Assembly (NCBI RefSeq): GCF_900188145.1
Contig: NZ_FZOJ01000001.1
Location: 310,001 to 374,000 of the forward strand
DNA from: Anaerovirgula multivorans
GTDB taxonomy: Bacteria; Bacillota; Clostridia; Peptostreptococcales; Natronincolaceae
Length of the DNA: 64,000 bases
Direction of reading: 5' to 3'
Shown in pieces: positions 54,760-63,912 of the stretch (position 1 is its first letter; each line of letters begins with the position of its first letter). Both the position numbers and the translations under genes were made by a program. The notes below the pieces were generated by a model. That model ran no database searches. It was not told where the DNA came from and saw only the letters and a list, made by a program, of their open reading frames with translations.

Positions 54760-56211
54760 CTATTCAGTAGCTATAGCTTTCATATTTTCGATTTCTTCTG
54801 CAGTCATATGATCATGTCTTCCAATGCCTAATACAATACTTGTCAACATGACTGCCAACATAGCAAAGGCATAGAAGACAAATGGAGTTACTTCTAAGGC
54901 TGTAAGAGGATGGATGCCATCTCTAGTGAAGCCAATTGTATAAATTATTGCTGGAGTCCATGGTAAAGAATATACGAGTGTACAAGAAGTTGCATCCAGT
55001 AAATTTGCTGTTCTATAGGGGCTAATACCATGCTTTTTAGATAGTGGCTTTGCAAACGAAGAGCCAACCGCTAAAATTGCAGGAGCATTCAGACCCATTA
55101 ATGAGGAAAGAGCAATAATCATGCCAGTAATAGAGAATTCTGCACCCATTGGCCCCTTGGCAATCTTACCAATAGAGTCTAGTAGTTTTAAGTCTCCTTC
55201 ACCAGCTCTCATTACAGCAATTGAGCCGAATAGAAGAATAGCTAAAAGACATACTTGTATCATACTATTGATACCTGTGTAAATTACCCCATCAACTGTC
55301 CTGTCAAGGCCAGCACCAGCAACTCTAAATAAAGCCTTCTTCGTTATCTCTTGTCCAGGATCAATTTGAATAAAATCCATCAGACCGGCAAGAACAGCAG
55401 TTCCACCTGCTAAAACAGATCCGATTGTAGTGGCAATAATTATGTCCCCAGCTTTTACTGCTACCCAAATCGTAATCGCCACAGGAACCAGCATGATCAA
55501 TGCAGTTCCGTTATAGCTTGTTGGGTCAAAAGTGGCAGTTTCTCCTTTATAAGTCATACCAACAATAATAATCCCAACTATAGTAATCGCTGCAGCCACT
55601 AGTGCATATTTTAATCTAGACCTGACAACCCCCGGAACATCTACCCCTTGAGAAGTTGCAGAACAAATTGTTGTATCAGAAACTGGTGCCAAGTTATCAC
55701 CAAATGCACCACCAGAAACGATAGCTCCTGCTAACAGCGCTGGATGTGCACCAAGAGCAACTCCTGCTGGATAAAGCACCCCCATTCCTGCTGCAATAGT
55801 TCCAAATCCTGTCCCAGATGCTGTTGCAAAAATCGCTGATGCAATAAATGATACAATAATGAAGGCTGTACCGGCGATTCCTAATGATGCTGCCATACCA
55901 GCAATGCCCCCAGCAAGACCTGACTCCCTTAGAATCCTAGAGAATACGCCTGCAAAAATCCAGCAAACAACTGGTACAATTGCTTCTCTACTAGCCATTC
56001 CATTAATAATCGTTTCGCTGTAAAGCTTTTTGTTTTTTGCAAAGAAAAATGCAATAATCAGTGCCATAAATGCTGGAATCCATAATGCCCCATCGGAAAT
56101 TGAACCATGTACAAAGGTTGTGATAACGATGAGCACAAGGAAAACGATAAATGGAATAAAAGACATCCATTCTCCACCATAAAACTCGAGTTTATTGCTT
56201 TTGTTTGTCAT
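54760..56211 (-). CDS. NhaC-family Na+/H+ antiporter
   Basis: 483 residues with about twelve membrane segments. Gly- and Ala-rich conserved stretches include 'ATASGTGFGTIAAGMGVLYP' and 'SGGAFGDNLAPVSDTTICSA' (the NhaC signature), and 'LMGLNAPAILAVGSSFAKPL'. The family exchanges Na+ for H+ or carries amino-acid or dicarboxylate substrates. It has AAGGAGGG before the ATG. No regulatory RNA was recognised in the 250-bp leader. Confidence 0.92.
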   Translation of the reverse strand: MTNKSNKLEFYGGEWMSFIPFIVFLVLIVITTFVHGSISDGALWIPAFMALIIAFFFAKNKKLYSETIINGMASREAIVPVVCWIFAGVFSRILRESGLAGGIAGMAASLGIAGTAFIIVSFIASAIFATASGTGFGTIAAGMGVLYPAGVALGAHPALLAGAIVSGGAFGDNLAPVSDTTICSATSQGVDVPGVVRSRLKYALVAAAITIVGIIIVGMTYKGETATFDPTSYNGTALIMLVPVAITIWVAVKAGDIIIATTIGSVLAGGTAVLAGLMDFIQIDPGQEITKKALFRVAGAGLDRTVDGVIYTGINSMIQVCLLAILLFGSIAVMRAGEGDLKLLDSIGKIAKGPMGAEFSITGMIIALSSLMGLNAPAILAVGSSFAKPLSKKHGISPYRTANLLDATSCTLVYSLPWTPAIIYTIGFTRDGIHPLTALEVTPFVFYAFAMLAVMLTSIVLGIGRHDHMTAEEIENMKAIATE

Positions 56212-56456
56212 TATTTTCCCTCCTTAATAAATTGATAATAAATATGTACGACCTTCGCCTTCGAGAGATCGCATTAGAATAGGCACACATATTCTTCTAT
56301 TTCTATGTTTAAATGCTATATCCTTCCAATTACTTTAGTAAATTCCGACATATATCTATAAAATCATCATTTATATCAGCGTGTAAACTTGAATATCTCC
56401 TAGAAATCATCTCAATAAGATCTAACATTAACCTCAATAGTCCCTAAATTATGTAT
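56212..56456. other. Leader region of the antiporter gene
   Basis: About 245 bp between the YciI terminator and the antiporter gene, with no coding frame. I checked for a lysine riboswitch because some NhaC genes carry one, and saw no conserved core. Confidence 0.45.
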
Positions 56457-56485
56457 AAAAAAAGAAACACATTGGTGTGTTTCTT
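56457..56485 (-). terminator. Terminator between the YciI-like and antiporter genes
   Basis: AAGAAACACA-CCAA-TGTGTTTCTT stem followed by TTTTTAT on the minus strand. Confidence 0.8.
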
Positions 56486-56638
56486 AATTTATGTTGTTAG
56501 CTGTACTACCTTCAGTGATGGAGGCTGTTTGTCTTTACTAGACCCAACTTTTTAAAATTTAGTTATTTCGCCCCGTGTTAGGGACTCAGTTACTTCCATA
56601 GCAATGGAATTATTTTCAACGGGTGGATCAATCTTTAC
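56486..56638 (-). other. Possible gene remnant downstream of the YciI-like gene
   Basis: A minus-strand frame right after the YciI stop reads VKIDPPVENNSIAMEVTES then LTRGEITKF before a stop, and after it the same frame continues KVGSSKDKQPPSLKVVQLTT and stops. It looks like an old protein end with an in-frame stop. I do not recognise the parent family. Confidence 0.35.
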
Positions 56639-56944
56639 TTATTTATGTAAAGCCATGAACATAGGCGCAACTTTGTAAGGCTTAACTTCAATTTTCTGCC
56701 ATACATTTCCTTTAACATAAGGCTCAATCTTTAAATATTCATCTACATCTTCTCTTGTAGGAAATTCAACAACAACACAAGAACCAATCATTTTGTCATT
56801 TTCATCAAGCATGGCACCACCATATAAATATTTTTTCTCATCCATTAATCTTTCAACAAGTTTTAAATGTTGTTCACGAATTGCAAATCTCCTTTCAAGG
56901 GCTTTTTCATCAGTTCCATCATATGCTGTAATTAAAAATTGCAT
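56639..56944 (-). CDS. YciI-like domain protein
   Basis: A 101-residue ferredoxin-like-fold protein of the YCII/DGPF type. 'FLITAYDGTDEKALERRFAI' at the start, 'LYGGAMLDENDKMIGSCVVV' and 'PYVKGNVWQKIEVKPYKV' near the end. The conserved His in 'REQHLKLVERL' and Asp in 'DVDEYL' are positioned as in active-site models of the family. The role is unknown. ATG start with GGAGGAATTTTT. Confidence 0.85.
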   Translation of the reverse strand: MQFLITAYDGTDEKALERRFAIREQHLKLVERLMDEKKYLYGGAMLDENDKMIGSCVVVEFPTREDVDEYLKIEPYVKGNVWQKIEVKPYKVAPMFMALHK

Positions 56945-57067
56945 AAAAATTCCTCCTTTATATTTTCTTTGCTTCCTTTAATCTTTTTTAAAAAAGTTTA
57001 TGTCATCCAGAAAAGAAAGTGCCAAATAGTTACTAATCGGCTTCTTTCGCAATTTAAGAATAATATG

Positions 57068-57532
57068 TCATTTTGATGGATTAATGCTTTCTAGATAATT
57101 TTGATACATTTCATCTGAAGTCGCAATTATTGTGCCATCTTGAAGACCTAAAGCGAAATCTTTCATTTCTTTATTAATGAGAAGCTCATGATTTATTTCT
57201 AACGAAGGGAATGTAGCATTCTGATGATATAATATTCTCGCCTCTTCAAATTCTTCATTCCATTTTATATTTGCTTTCATGCCTTCACGACTGGTTCTTT
57301 CATAATATTCAACAATAAATTGCCCTTCGTAATACTGTTCATCAGCAAATATATAATTACTTCTGGCTCCATTGATAATAACCGTAGTGTCTTGAACTAT
57401 AACTCCATCTTTATATATTTTTGCAGTTATTGTTTGGTTAATATCACTTTCAAATGGTATTTTTGATAGAACCCAAATACCTATAATAGACATAGCCAAT
57501 ATTAATATGATAACTTTTAAATTCTTTTTCAA
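57068..57532 (-). CDS. Membrane-anchored hypothetical protein
   Basis: About 154 residues with one N-terminal hydrophobic segment (about 5-22, 'LKVIILILAMSIIGIWVL') and an extracellular beta-rich region (for example 'TVIINGARSNYIFADEQYY'). It is not recognised. The start TTG is five bases after GGAGGGG; an ATG six codons upstream would put that site inside the gene. No Cys lipobox. It lies in the thinly coded zone. Confidence 0.55.
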   Translation of the reverse strand: MKKNLKVIILILAMSIIGIWVLSKIPFESDINQTITAKIYKDGVIVQDTTVIINGARSNYIFADEQYYEGQFIVEYYERTSREGMKANIKWNEEFEEARILYHQNATFPSLEINHELLINKEMKDFALGLQDGTIIATSDEMYQNYLESINPSK

Positions 57533-57712
57533 CGATTCCCCTCCATTCAATAAAAGAATTACTGCGCATTATCTATCAAGTATACACTATAAATCATGTT
57601 AACGACGCCTAAAAACGCTCTCATCTTCTACTTGCTTCGATAGTTTCATGTGCATTAACAAGCATAGCTATTTATGTTATTCAATTGCCATAGGTTAAAA
57701 TAAAGATGATAC

Positions 57713-58582
57713 TCATTTTGCATACCTTTCATTTTGTAAAGTAACTACCACAATCTCTGGTCTGTTAAATATTCTAACAGGAATTATGCTATTGCCAAGT
57801 CCTCTACTGACGATCAGCGTTGACTGATTTTGTGTGTAGATACCACTTGTGTACTTAGGAAACAGTCCTTGATCTGGTGCTACCAGTCCTCCAATAAAAG
57901 GTATTCTAAACTGTCCTCCATGTGCATGGCCTGAAAAAATGATATCTATATTTTCATTTGCATATAGATCAAAAAGTTCCGGTCTATGAGAAAGTAAAAT
58001 TTGAAAAACTGAATCATCTGATAGGCGTGCAAGATGTTCTTCCAATTTAGATGAATTCGTTCCATCCATATAGTCAAATGTCAAAAAATCTGGATCCGAT
58101 AAGCCTAATATTTCTATTCTTGCCTCGCCTTTCATCAATTTAACTTTATTATCATCAAGTATTTGTACACCATAACTTAGTAACTTCTGGCTAATATTTT
58201 TATAATCACCAGACCATGCTTCGTGATTTCCTGAAACATAGTACACGGGAGCAATTTTCATTGCACCATTTATAAATATTATTGCAGTATCAAGGTCATA
58301 CTTTCTTCTGTCAATTAAGTCTCCTGTGACAAGAATAATGTCGGGAGAAATTGCTCGAATCTTCTTTAATAAGTGTTCCTGATTTTTACCGAATTCTTTA
58401 TTATGTAAATCCGAAATTTGAACAATAGTGTATCCATTAAATTCATTCGGTATCTTAATGTTACTATAATCAATTTGTGTTGTAGTTATATCATTATTCT
58501 GCCATACGCAAAATAATGATATGATTAAAGCAATAATAACTACAATAAGGAGAATTCTAATTTTCTTATATTTTATAAGCAT
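57713..58582 (-). CDS. Membrane-anchored metallophosphoesterase
   Basis: 289 residues: one N-terminal membrane anchor (about 9-26) and a calcineurin-like phosphoesterase domain. All metal ligands are visible: 'VQISDLHNKEFG' (DxH), 'VTGDLIDRR' (GDxxD), 'VSGNHEAWSG' (GNHE), 'LLSHRPELF' and 'FSGHAHGGQFRIPF' (GHAHGGQ). YkuE/YaeI-like proteins of this kind hydrolyse lipid- or nucleotide-linked phosphodiesters; substrate unknown. Confidence 0.9.
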   Translation of the reverse strand: MLIKYKKIRILLIVVIIALIISLFCVWQNNDITTTQIDYSNIKIPNEFNGYTIVQISDLHNKEFGKNQEHLLKKIRAISPDIILVTGDLIDRRKYDLDTAIIFINGAMKIAPVYYVSGNHEAWSGDYKNISQKLLSYGVQILDDNKVKLMKGEARIEILGLSDPDFLTFDYMDGTNSSKLEEHLARLSDDSVFQILLSHRPELFDLYANENIDIIFSGHAHGGQFRIPFIGGLVAPDQGLFPKYTSGIYTQNQSTLIVSRGLGNSIIPVRIFNRPEIVVVTLQNERYAK

Positions 58583-58885
58583 GTTTCACCTCTTATTATG
58601 CAAATAATTTTTAATTCATATTTAAAAATCATTGTAAAACACTGGTTTTATCCTTAACTAAAATACATCTATATTTTGTAGGTAATTAGTGTTGGTACCG
58701 TTTAGGGGTTAGCGATGTCGGGCTTGTCCTAAAATGGCAACTAACAATATCGCTAGCCCTGTGTTATCGGGAGTTCATCTCCACTTCACTGCAATTAAAT
58801 TACCAATAACCAAAAAACTCTCCATAGGTGAAGAATATATTAATGATACGTATTATTAAGCCATATACAATATACTTACCAAGAA
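58583..58885. other. Intergenic region with a long-loop hairpin
   Basis: No gene seen. It holds an inverted repeat GGGTTAGCGAT (58706-58716) / ATCGCTAGCCC (58749-58759), 10 of 11 bases pairing, around a 32-base loop. Confidence 0.5.
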
Positions 58886-59299
58886 TCAGTATCCTAAATG
58901 TTTTCCTACAATAATAACCTTAATTCTCCCCTTGTTAAACTGGCGCTTTATAACAACGAAATCATTGCAAATTCTTTCCTCACTTTTACAATCAATGCAA
59001 TATCCTAAAGTTACACATGGTGTCTTTTTATTTAACCTTTTTGCATCCAATGGAGCAGCATATTGTCTTACTCGTTTTTCTGCTTCCTCTAAGCTTCTGA
59101 CTATCTTATTCATACCAGTAACAATAATTACCTGGTATGGTCCATAAATCATTGCTGCTACACGACTTCCGTTGCCATCAATGTTGTAAAGCTCACCTTC
59201 CTCTGTCAAAGCGTTTGTACTACACAAAAATGCATCTGCACTAAAGCTTTTCCTGTATATTTCTTTCTTCTCTTCTTTTGTAAAGATAATTGATCTCAC
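58886..59299 (-). pseudogene. Truncated LUD-domain (LutC/YkgG-like) protein, C-terminal part
   Basis: 137 residues that match the second half of a LUD-domain protein: 'ADAFLCSTNALTEEGELYNI', 'GSRVAAMIYGPYQVIIVTGM' and 'CVTLGYCIDCKSEERICNDF', which carries a Cys cluster. Intact proteins have about 65 more residues at the N-terminus including the substrate-binding Gly-rich part. An in-frame TAG lies two codons upstream of the GTG start and there is no ribosome-binding site. It is probably a remnant. Confidence 0.7.
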
Positions 59300-59515
59300 T
59301 TTCTACCGCTTTTCTTATTTTTTATCACATATACACCAATAATCCTTACCCTTACAAGCATCAATAATATACCTTCACTAGAAACTGTGTCCAGCTAAAA
59401 ATATATGCTCTGCATCAACATCTCGGTTACTTCATACCTATTGTGGTCATTTCCAATCTGTCACGCTCAACAATGCGAATAAAGCAGATTTAAATGGATG
59501 AAACTCAACAAATTG

Positions 59516-59809
59516 CTAACTGTTTTTTGAAAATATCTTTCTTAAATACAATATTATAAAATATATGATCAATGTGTTGAATAGGAAAGGAAGTGGATTT
59601 ATCGCAAGTCCCATGTTACCAGTAAAAAAATTAGTTCCAAACCACTTACTTGTAGTTTCACGCTGCAATATAGTGATATAACTGAAAGGGAATCCATATT
59701 TATATCTTAGTATTATATCCCCTTGCTCAGGGTTACTTGGCACCAAAATAGTTGCTGCAATTGCAATCATTATGCTGACATTAAAACGATCCTTCTTTAA
59801 CTTTTGCAC
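59516..59809 (-). CDS. Hypothetical membrane protein (97 aa)
   Basis: 97 residues with two hydrophobic segments (about 10-25 and 70-88) and a short extracytoplasmic loop. It starts at GTG with AAAGGGG seven bases upstream. No family recognised. It ends in 'LRKIFSKNS'. It is probably real but isolated among decayed sequence. Confidence 0.5.
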   Translation of the reverse strand: MQKLKKDRFNVSIMIAIAATILVPSNPEQGDIILRYKYGFPFSYITILQRETTSKWFGTNFFTGNMGLAINPLPFLFNTLIIYFIILYLRKIFSKNS

Positions 59810-60266
59810 AAAATTACCCCTTTGTTCTGTATTTAATTAAGTCAATTTTCTATCTACTAATATGCATGAAACTTAGAAATGCCAATATTATTATGATTAT
59901 GCTGATTTTAAACCTACTCATTTTCATTATATTACGCTTGTCCCTCACTTTCTAACAGTAGATATATCTTTTTTTACTCTGTTAAAACATTCTACATGAA
60001 AGAAGGAATCCCTTTTAACAAATAGCAACTTAACAAAATTGGCATGTTATTAAGAAATTAAGTTCTCCTTTGTTTTATAAATTTGGGGAGACAAGTTAAT
60101 AACTCGTATTTGACGAGCGGGTCAAAAAAGGAAATAAACCTCCTTCCAATTAGGGAATAGAGGCAGCAATCACACCTACTTTTATCCAATTACCTTATTC
60201 ATGATGATATCGTGGAATGAGTCTTGGTAGCATTTTTTCATTCAATTCATTTAGAGTCTTAGGAGT
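59810..60266. other. Intergenic region with a possible gene remnant
   Basis: No full gene. A short minus-strand frame near 60195-60265 reads TPKTLNELNEKMLPRLIPRY then HHE and stops, following a stop codon, with no start. It may be the last piece of a lost gene. I could not name it. Confidence 0.4.
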
Positions 60267-61463
60267 TTATTCGTTTTGTGAGCTATCATTCATCTTAATA
60301 GCACTTTGAAACCTAACCAAAGCCTCTTCTAAGGTTGATCTTGCGCAAGCAATATTCATTCTAACAAAACCAGAACCACCTTCACCAAAGGTATATCCTT
60401 GACTTAGTAATAGCTTTCCCTTCTTAATCAGTCGTTCTTCTAAATCTTTATCCTTTAAATTTAATTTTTTACAATTTAACCATACTAAATAGGTTCCTTC
60501 CATTTTTATAACTTCAATCTCCGGGATATGATCCTTCAAATACTTGCATAGAAATTGATAGTTTCCTTCACAATAGTTTACCACTTCATCCAGCCATTTT
60601 TCACATTCGGTATAGGCTGCTATTAAGGCAGAAATTCCTAGTAAGTTTGGTTTATTAATACCATCACTAGCTAACATATTTTTAAAACTTCTTCTTAATT
60701 GTTCATTAGGAATAATCGTATTGGATATTTCCAATCCTGCCATGTTAAAAGCCTTATGGGGAGAAGTACAAATGATACTGTTTTGAGAAAACGCCTTAGA
60801 AATTGATCCGAAGGGTATATGATTATGCCCTTTAAAAACTGTTTCAGCATGAATTTCATCCGACACAATTATCACATTGTTTTTTATGCAGAGTTCTCCT
60901 AGCCTCGCTAATTCATTTTGATTCCAGACTCTGCCTACTGGGTTATGTGGACTGCAAAGCAGCATTAATTTTACCTTAGAATCAAACTTTTTTTCCAAAT
61001 CATCAAAATTTATTTCGTATTTTTCCCTATTGAATTTTAGTGGATTATTGACGACATGTCTACCATTGTCTTCTATTATATGATAAAAAGTTGGGAACAC
61101 AGGGGATTGCACAATAATTTTATCTCCAGGATTCGTAAAGGTTCTTATTATTCTACTTAAAACGGACACCAAATTGCCGCCGAAAACAATCCATTCTTTT
61201 TCGATTTCCCATTGATGCCTATGCTTCATCCAGTTGATTATAGCTTCAAAATATTCATCATATCCTCCAGCATACCCTAAGATGCCATGCTCTAGCTTTT
61301 TTCTGATTACATCCAGAACTGGTTGAGGACTTCTCAGATCCATATCGGCTACCCACATGGGTAAAAGCCCTTTCTCTTTTATTCCTAAACGTTCTTCTAT
61401 GCCATCCCATTTAAGAGAACCAGTATTCACTCTGCTTACCACTTCATCGAAATTATACTTCAT
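60267..61463 (-). CDS. MalY/PatB-type PLP-dependent C-S lyase / aminotransferase
   Basis: A 398-residue class I/II aminotransferase of the MalY/PatB group. 'LLPMWVADMDLRSPQPVLDV' is the group signature near the N-terminus, followed by 'CSPHNPVGRVW', 'VSDEIHAET' and 'ICTSPHKAFNMAGLEIS' with the PLP Lys. Members cleave cystathionine or cystine-type C-S bonds. The start ATG (MKYNFDEVV) with AAGGTGG is chosen over a longer frame that overlaps the transporter terminator. It lies after the amino-acid ABC genes. Confidence 0.92.
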   Translation of the reverse strand: MKYNFDEVVSRVNTGSLKWDGIEERLGIKEKGLLPMWVADMDLRSPQPVLDVIRKKLEHGILGYAGGYDEYFEAIINWMKHRHQWEIEKEWIVFGGNLVSVLSRIIRTFTNPGDKIIVQSPVFPTFYHIIEDNGRHVVNNPLKFNREKYEINFDDLEKKFDSKVKLMLLCSPHNPVGRVWNQNELARLGELCIKNNVIIVSDEIHAETVFKGHNHIPFGSISKAFSQNSIICTSPHKAFNMAGLEISNTIIPNEQLRRSFKNMLASDGINKPNLLGISALIAAYTECEKWLDEVVNYCEGNYQFLCKYLKDHIPEIEVIKMEGTYLVWLNCKKLNLKDKDLEERLIKKGKLLLSQGYTFGEGGSGFVRMNIACARSTLEEALVRFQSAIKMNDSSQNE

Positions 61464-61561
61464 ACTACTTCCACCTTTCCTGTTGAGCTTTCTATTTATA
61501 ATATCGTTAACACTTATATATCCTAATATCCATATGTTTCTTTTGGTATGAAAGACAGTAA

Positions 61562-61598
61562 AACGAGACAACCTGCTAATATTTTGGGTCGTCTCGTT
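61562..61598 (-). terminator. Terminator of the ABC transporter operon
   Basis: AACGAGACGACC pairs with GGTTGTCTCGTT (one mismatch) and is followed by TTTAC, just past the ATPase stop. It reduces read-through into the C-S lyase gene. Confidence 0.75.
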
Positions 61599-61606
61599 CA
61601 TTTCCT

Positions 61607-62341
61607 TTATCTACTCAATCTACTGATAAACTTTGAAATTCTTGGGTTTGTTACAGAAGAAAATAGTTCTTCTGATGTTCCTTCTTGTATTACTTTCCCA
61701 TCATCCATAAAGGCTACTTTATCAGCTACTTCCTTTGCAAAGCTCATTTCATGAGTAACAATAACCATAGTCATATTTTCCTTAGCAAGTTTTTTGATAA
61801 GCTCCAGTACTTCACCTACTAGTTCTGGGTCTAAAGAAGATGTAGGTTCATCAAATAAGATAACCTTTGGATTAATAGCTAAGGCTCTTCCTATGGCTAC
61901 TCTTTGCTGTTGTCCACCGGATAATTTAGCAGGATAAACGTTCTTTTTCTCTTCTAGTCCCACCTTTTTTAAAATATCCATGCCTACTTCTATGGCCTTA
62001 TTTTTTTCAACCTTTTTTATTAATACCAAGGACTCTATAATATTTTCAAGGACTGTCTTATTCTTAAACAAGTTAAAACTTTGAAAAACCATAGCTGTCG
62101 ACTTTCTAAGTTCATAGATTTCCTTTTTTGTTATAGTTTTTGCATTTAATTGTAGTTGATCTAGAATAATTTCTCCTTCATCTGGTTTCTCTAAATAATT
62201 AATACACCTTAACAAGGTTGATTTTCCAGTTCCAGAAGGTCCAATTATTGCCTTTACCTCACCCTGTTTAACCTCCAAATTCACTCCATTTAAGACCTGT
62301 AAATCGCCAAAGCTTTTATATATTTTTTTTAATTTTAACAT
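61607..62341 (-). CDS. Polar amino-acid ABC transporter ATPase
   Basis: 244 residues with Walker A 'IGPSGTGKSTLLRCIN' (about 33-48), Q-loop 'VFQSFNLF', signature 'LSGGQQQRVAIGRAL', Walker B 'VILFDEPTSSLD' and H-loop 'VTHEM'. This is the GlnQ/TcyC type. The ATG with AGGTGA five bases upstream is used; it is 9 bp after the permease stop. Its partners are the permease at 62351 and the binding protein at 63037. Confidence 0.95.
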   Translation of the reverse strand: MLKLKKIYKSFGDLQVLNGVNLEVKQGEVKAIIGPSGTGKSTLLRCINYLEKPDEGEIILDQLQLNAKTITKKEIYELRKSTAMVFQSFNLFKNKTVLENIIESLVLIKKVEKNKAIEVGMDILKKVGLEEKKNVYPAKLSGGQQQRVAIGRALAINPKVILFDEPTSSLDPELVGEVLELIKKLAKENMTMVIVTHEMSFAKEVADKVAFMDDGKVIQEGTSEELFSSVTNPRISKFISRLSR

Positions 62342-62350
62342 CAATCTCAC

Positions 62351-63016
62351 CTAGTATTGATTTAGTCTTAATTCTAATTTATTTTGCAGATATGTTAATA
62401 CACTTATGATTAGCCAATAGACCAAAATAATCACTACGAAAGCTTCTAAGTATCTGTAGCTGGAAGCAGCCTCTAATTGAGCCATTGCCATCATTTCCGT
62501 AACCCCTATTGTATAAGCTAATGATGAACTTTTTACTATATTTATAAAGCTATTCGATAGTGCTGGTATTGCTGTTCGAATAGCTTGAGGTAATATGATT
62601 CGCCTCATAGCCTGCCAATAAGTCATTCCAATAGACATACATGCTTCCATCTGACCTTTATCGATTGATATAACGGCTCCTCTAATCGCTTCCGACATAA
62701 AAGCCGCTGAATTAAGGCTTAGTACGATAAGGGCAGCATTAAAGGCACTTAGCTTTAGAAAGACAGGAATAACCTGTGCTAAACCAAAGTATAGCAAAAA
62801 TAATTGTGCCAAAAGTGGTGTTCCTCTAAAAAAAGAAACATAGACTCTCATTAAAGGAGATAAAAAAGTTATTTTAGCATCAATTATTAGAGATATAATA
62901 AAAGCTATCATCAACCCTATTATCATAGTAAATATAGATAACATAAGCGTTACTCTCAAATATTGCATCATTAATGGTACTAACCTTATTGCAAATTGAA
63001 TATCAAAATTTACCAC
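62351..63016 (-). CDS. Polar amino-acid ABC transporter permease
   Basis: 221 residues with five membrane segments and the EAA loop 'EACMSIGMTYWQAMRRIILP' followed by 'QAIRTAIP' that contacts the ATPase. The HisMQ-type signature is present. It starts at GTG with AGGTGA six bases upstream. No second permease gene is present, so it forms a homodimer. Confidence 0.93.
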   Translation of the reverse strand: MVNFDIQFAIRLVPLMMQYLRVTLMLSIFTMIIGLMIAFIISLIIDAKITFLSPLMRVYVSFFRGTPLLAQLFLLYFGLAQVIPVFLKLSAFNAALIVLSLNSAAFMSEAIRGAVISIDKGQMEACMSIGMTYWQAMRRIILPQAIRTAIPALSNSFINIVKSSSLAYTIGVTEMMAMAQLEAASSYRYLEAFVVIILVYWLIISVLTYLQNKLELRLNQY

Positions 63017-63036
63017 AAAGCATCACCTAATTATTT

Positions 63037-63864
63037 TTATGGTTTTACTGTCGTATCTAGATCAAACCATTTCTGTGAAAGGTTTGATAACGTACCATCT
63101 TCATGCATGGCTCTTATGGTCTTGCTTATATCTTCTCGCAATGCATCTTTTTCACTGCCTTTTATAAATGGGTAAGCATTTGTTTCAAAAACTAACTTTA
63201 TGCCTAATAGTTTTAAATCAAGATCATTTTGCTCTATTGTAGCTGCTGTCTTAACTTCACCTTGCCAACCAGCATCTATACGGCCTAATTCTATCTCTTT
63301 CTCAATAGGCACACCATCATAGGTTTTAATATCTAAATTAAGGCCATATTCTTCATTAATTGCTCTTAACGTTCTTTCGCCATTACCACCTTGCCAACAA
63401 CCTACACTTTTTCCTTTTAAGTCATCCAATGACTTTGAGGTGCTATCACTTTTCACTGCGAAGTCATAATAACTATAAGCATAGGGTTGTGTAAAATTAT
63501 ATTTTTCTTCTCTCTCTTCTGTTATAGACATTTGGTGTGCTATTGTATCTATTCTTCCTGTATCTAGCATACCAATAAGTCCACTGAATTTAGAAGTCTC
63601 AAAGCTTATTTCTAAATCATTTCTTTCAGCAATTTCTTTCCATACATCAATTTCAAATCCTTGTAACTCTCCATCTTTTTGAAATGCCCATGGATAATAT
63701 TCTCCAGAAGTACCTACTACAATTTTTTCTTTAGTAGGTTCCTCCACAACTCCTTCTTCTATGCCACCCTCTTCTGCTACTTCTGTACTGCTACATCCCC
63801 ATAATGCTAGTAGGGCTACTAGCATAAATCCTACTATAATCATTCCTTTTCTTTTGTTCATCAT
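63037..63864 (-). CDS. Family 3 extracellular amino-acid-binding lipoprotein
   Basis: 275 residues. Signal peptide with lipobox 'LLALWGCSS' and the lipidated Cys near residue 24, an acidic linker, then the solute-binding domain ('VVGTSGEYYPWAFQKDGELQ', 'IDTIAHQMSITEEREEKYNF', 'VGCWQGGNGERTLRAI'). The 'GEYYPWA' and 'QPYAYSYYDFAV' segments fit cystine or polar amino-acid binders. Start ATG with AGGGGAGAG. The adjacent C-S lyase supports a sulfur amino acid ligand. Confidence 0.92.
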   Translation of the reverse strand: MMNKRKGMIIVGFMLVALLALWGCSSTEVAEEGGIEEGVVEEPTKEKIVVGTSGEYYPWAFQKDGELQGFEIDVWKEIAERNDLEISFETSKFSGLIGMLDTGRIDTIAHQMSITEEREEKYNFTQPYAYSYYDFAVKSDSTSKSLDDLKGKSVGCWQGGNGERTLRAINEEYGLNLDIKTYDGVPIEKEIELGRIDAGWQGEVKTAATIEQNDLDLKLLGIKLVFETNAYPFIKGSEKDALREDISKTIRAMHEDGTLSNLSQKWFDLDTTVKP

Positions 63865-63883
63865 TCTTTCTCTCCCCTTTAAA

Positions 63884-63912
63884 ACAATATTATTTCAGTT
63901 TTGTTCTTGCAA
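63884..63912 (-). promoter_or_regulatory. Likely promoter of the ABC operon
   Basis: Minus strand TTGCAA, a 17-bp spacer and TATTGT, about 20 bp before the binding-protein gene. No S-box or T-box is visible in the short leader. Confidence 0.45.

Noticed and set aside
56212-56456. Lysine riboswitch before the NhaC-type gene
   Set aside because: The leader is long enough and some NhaC genes have one, but I could not find the conserved core, nor a terminator placed for attenuation.
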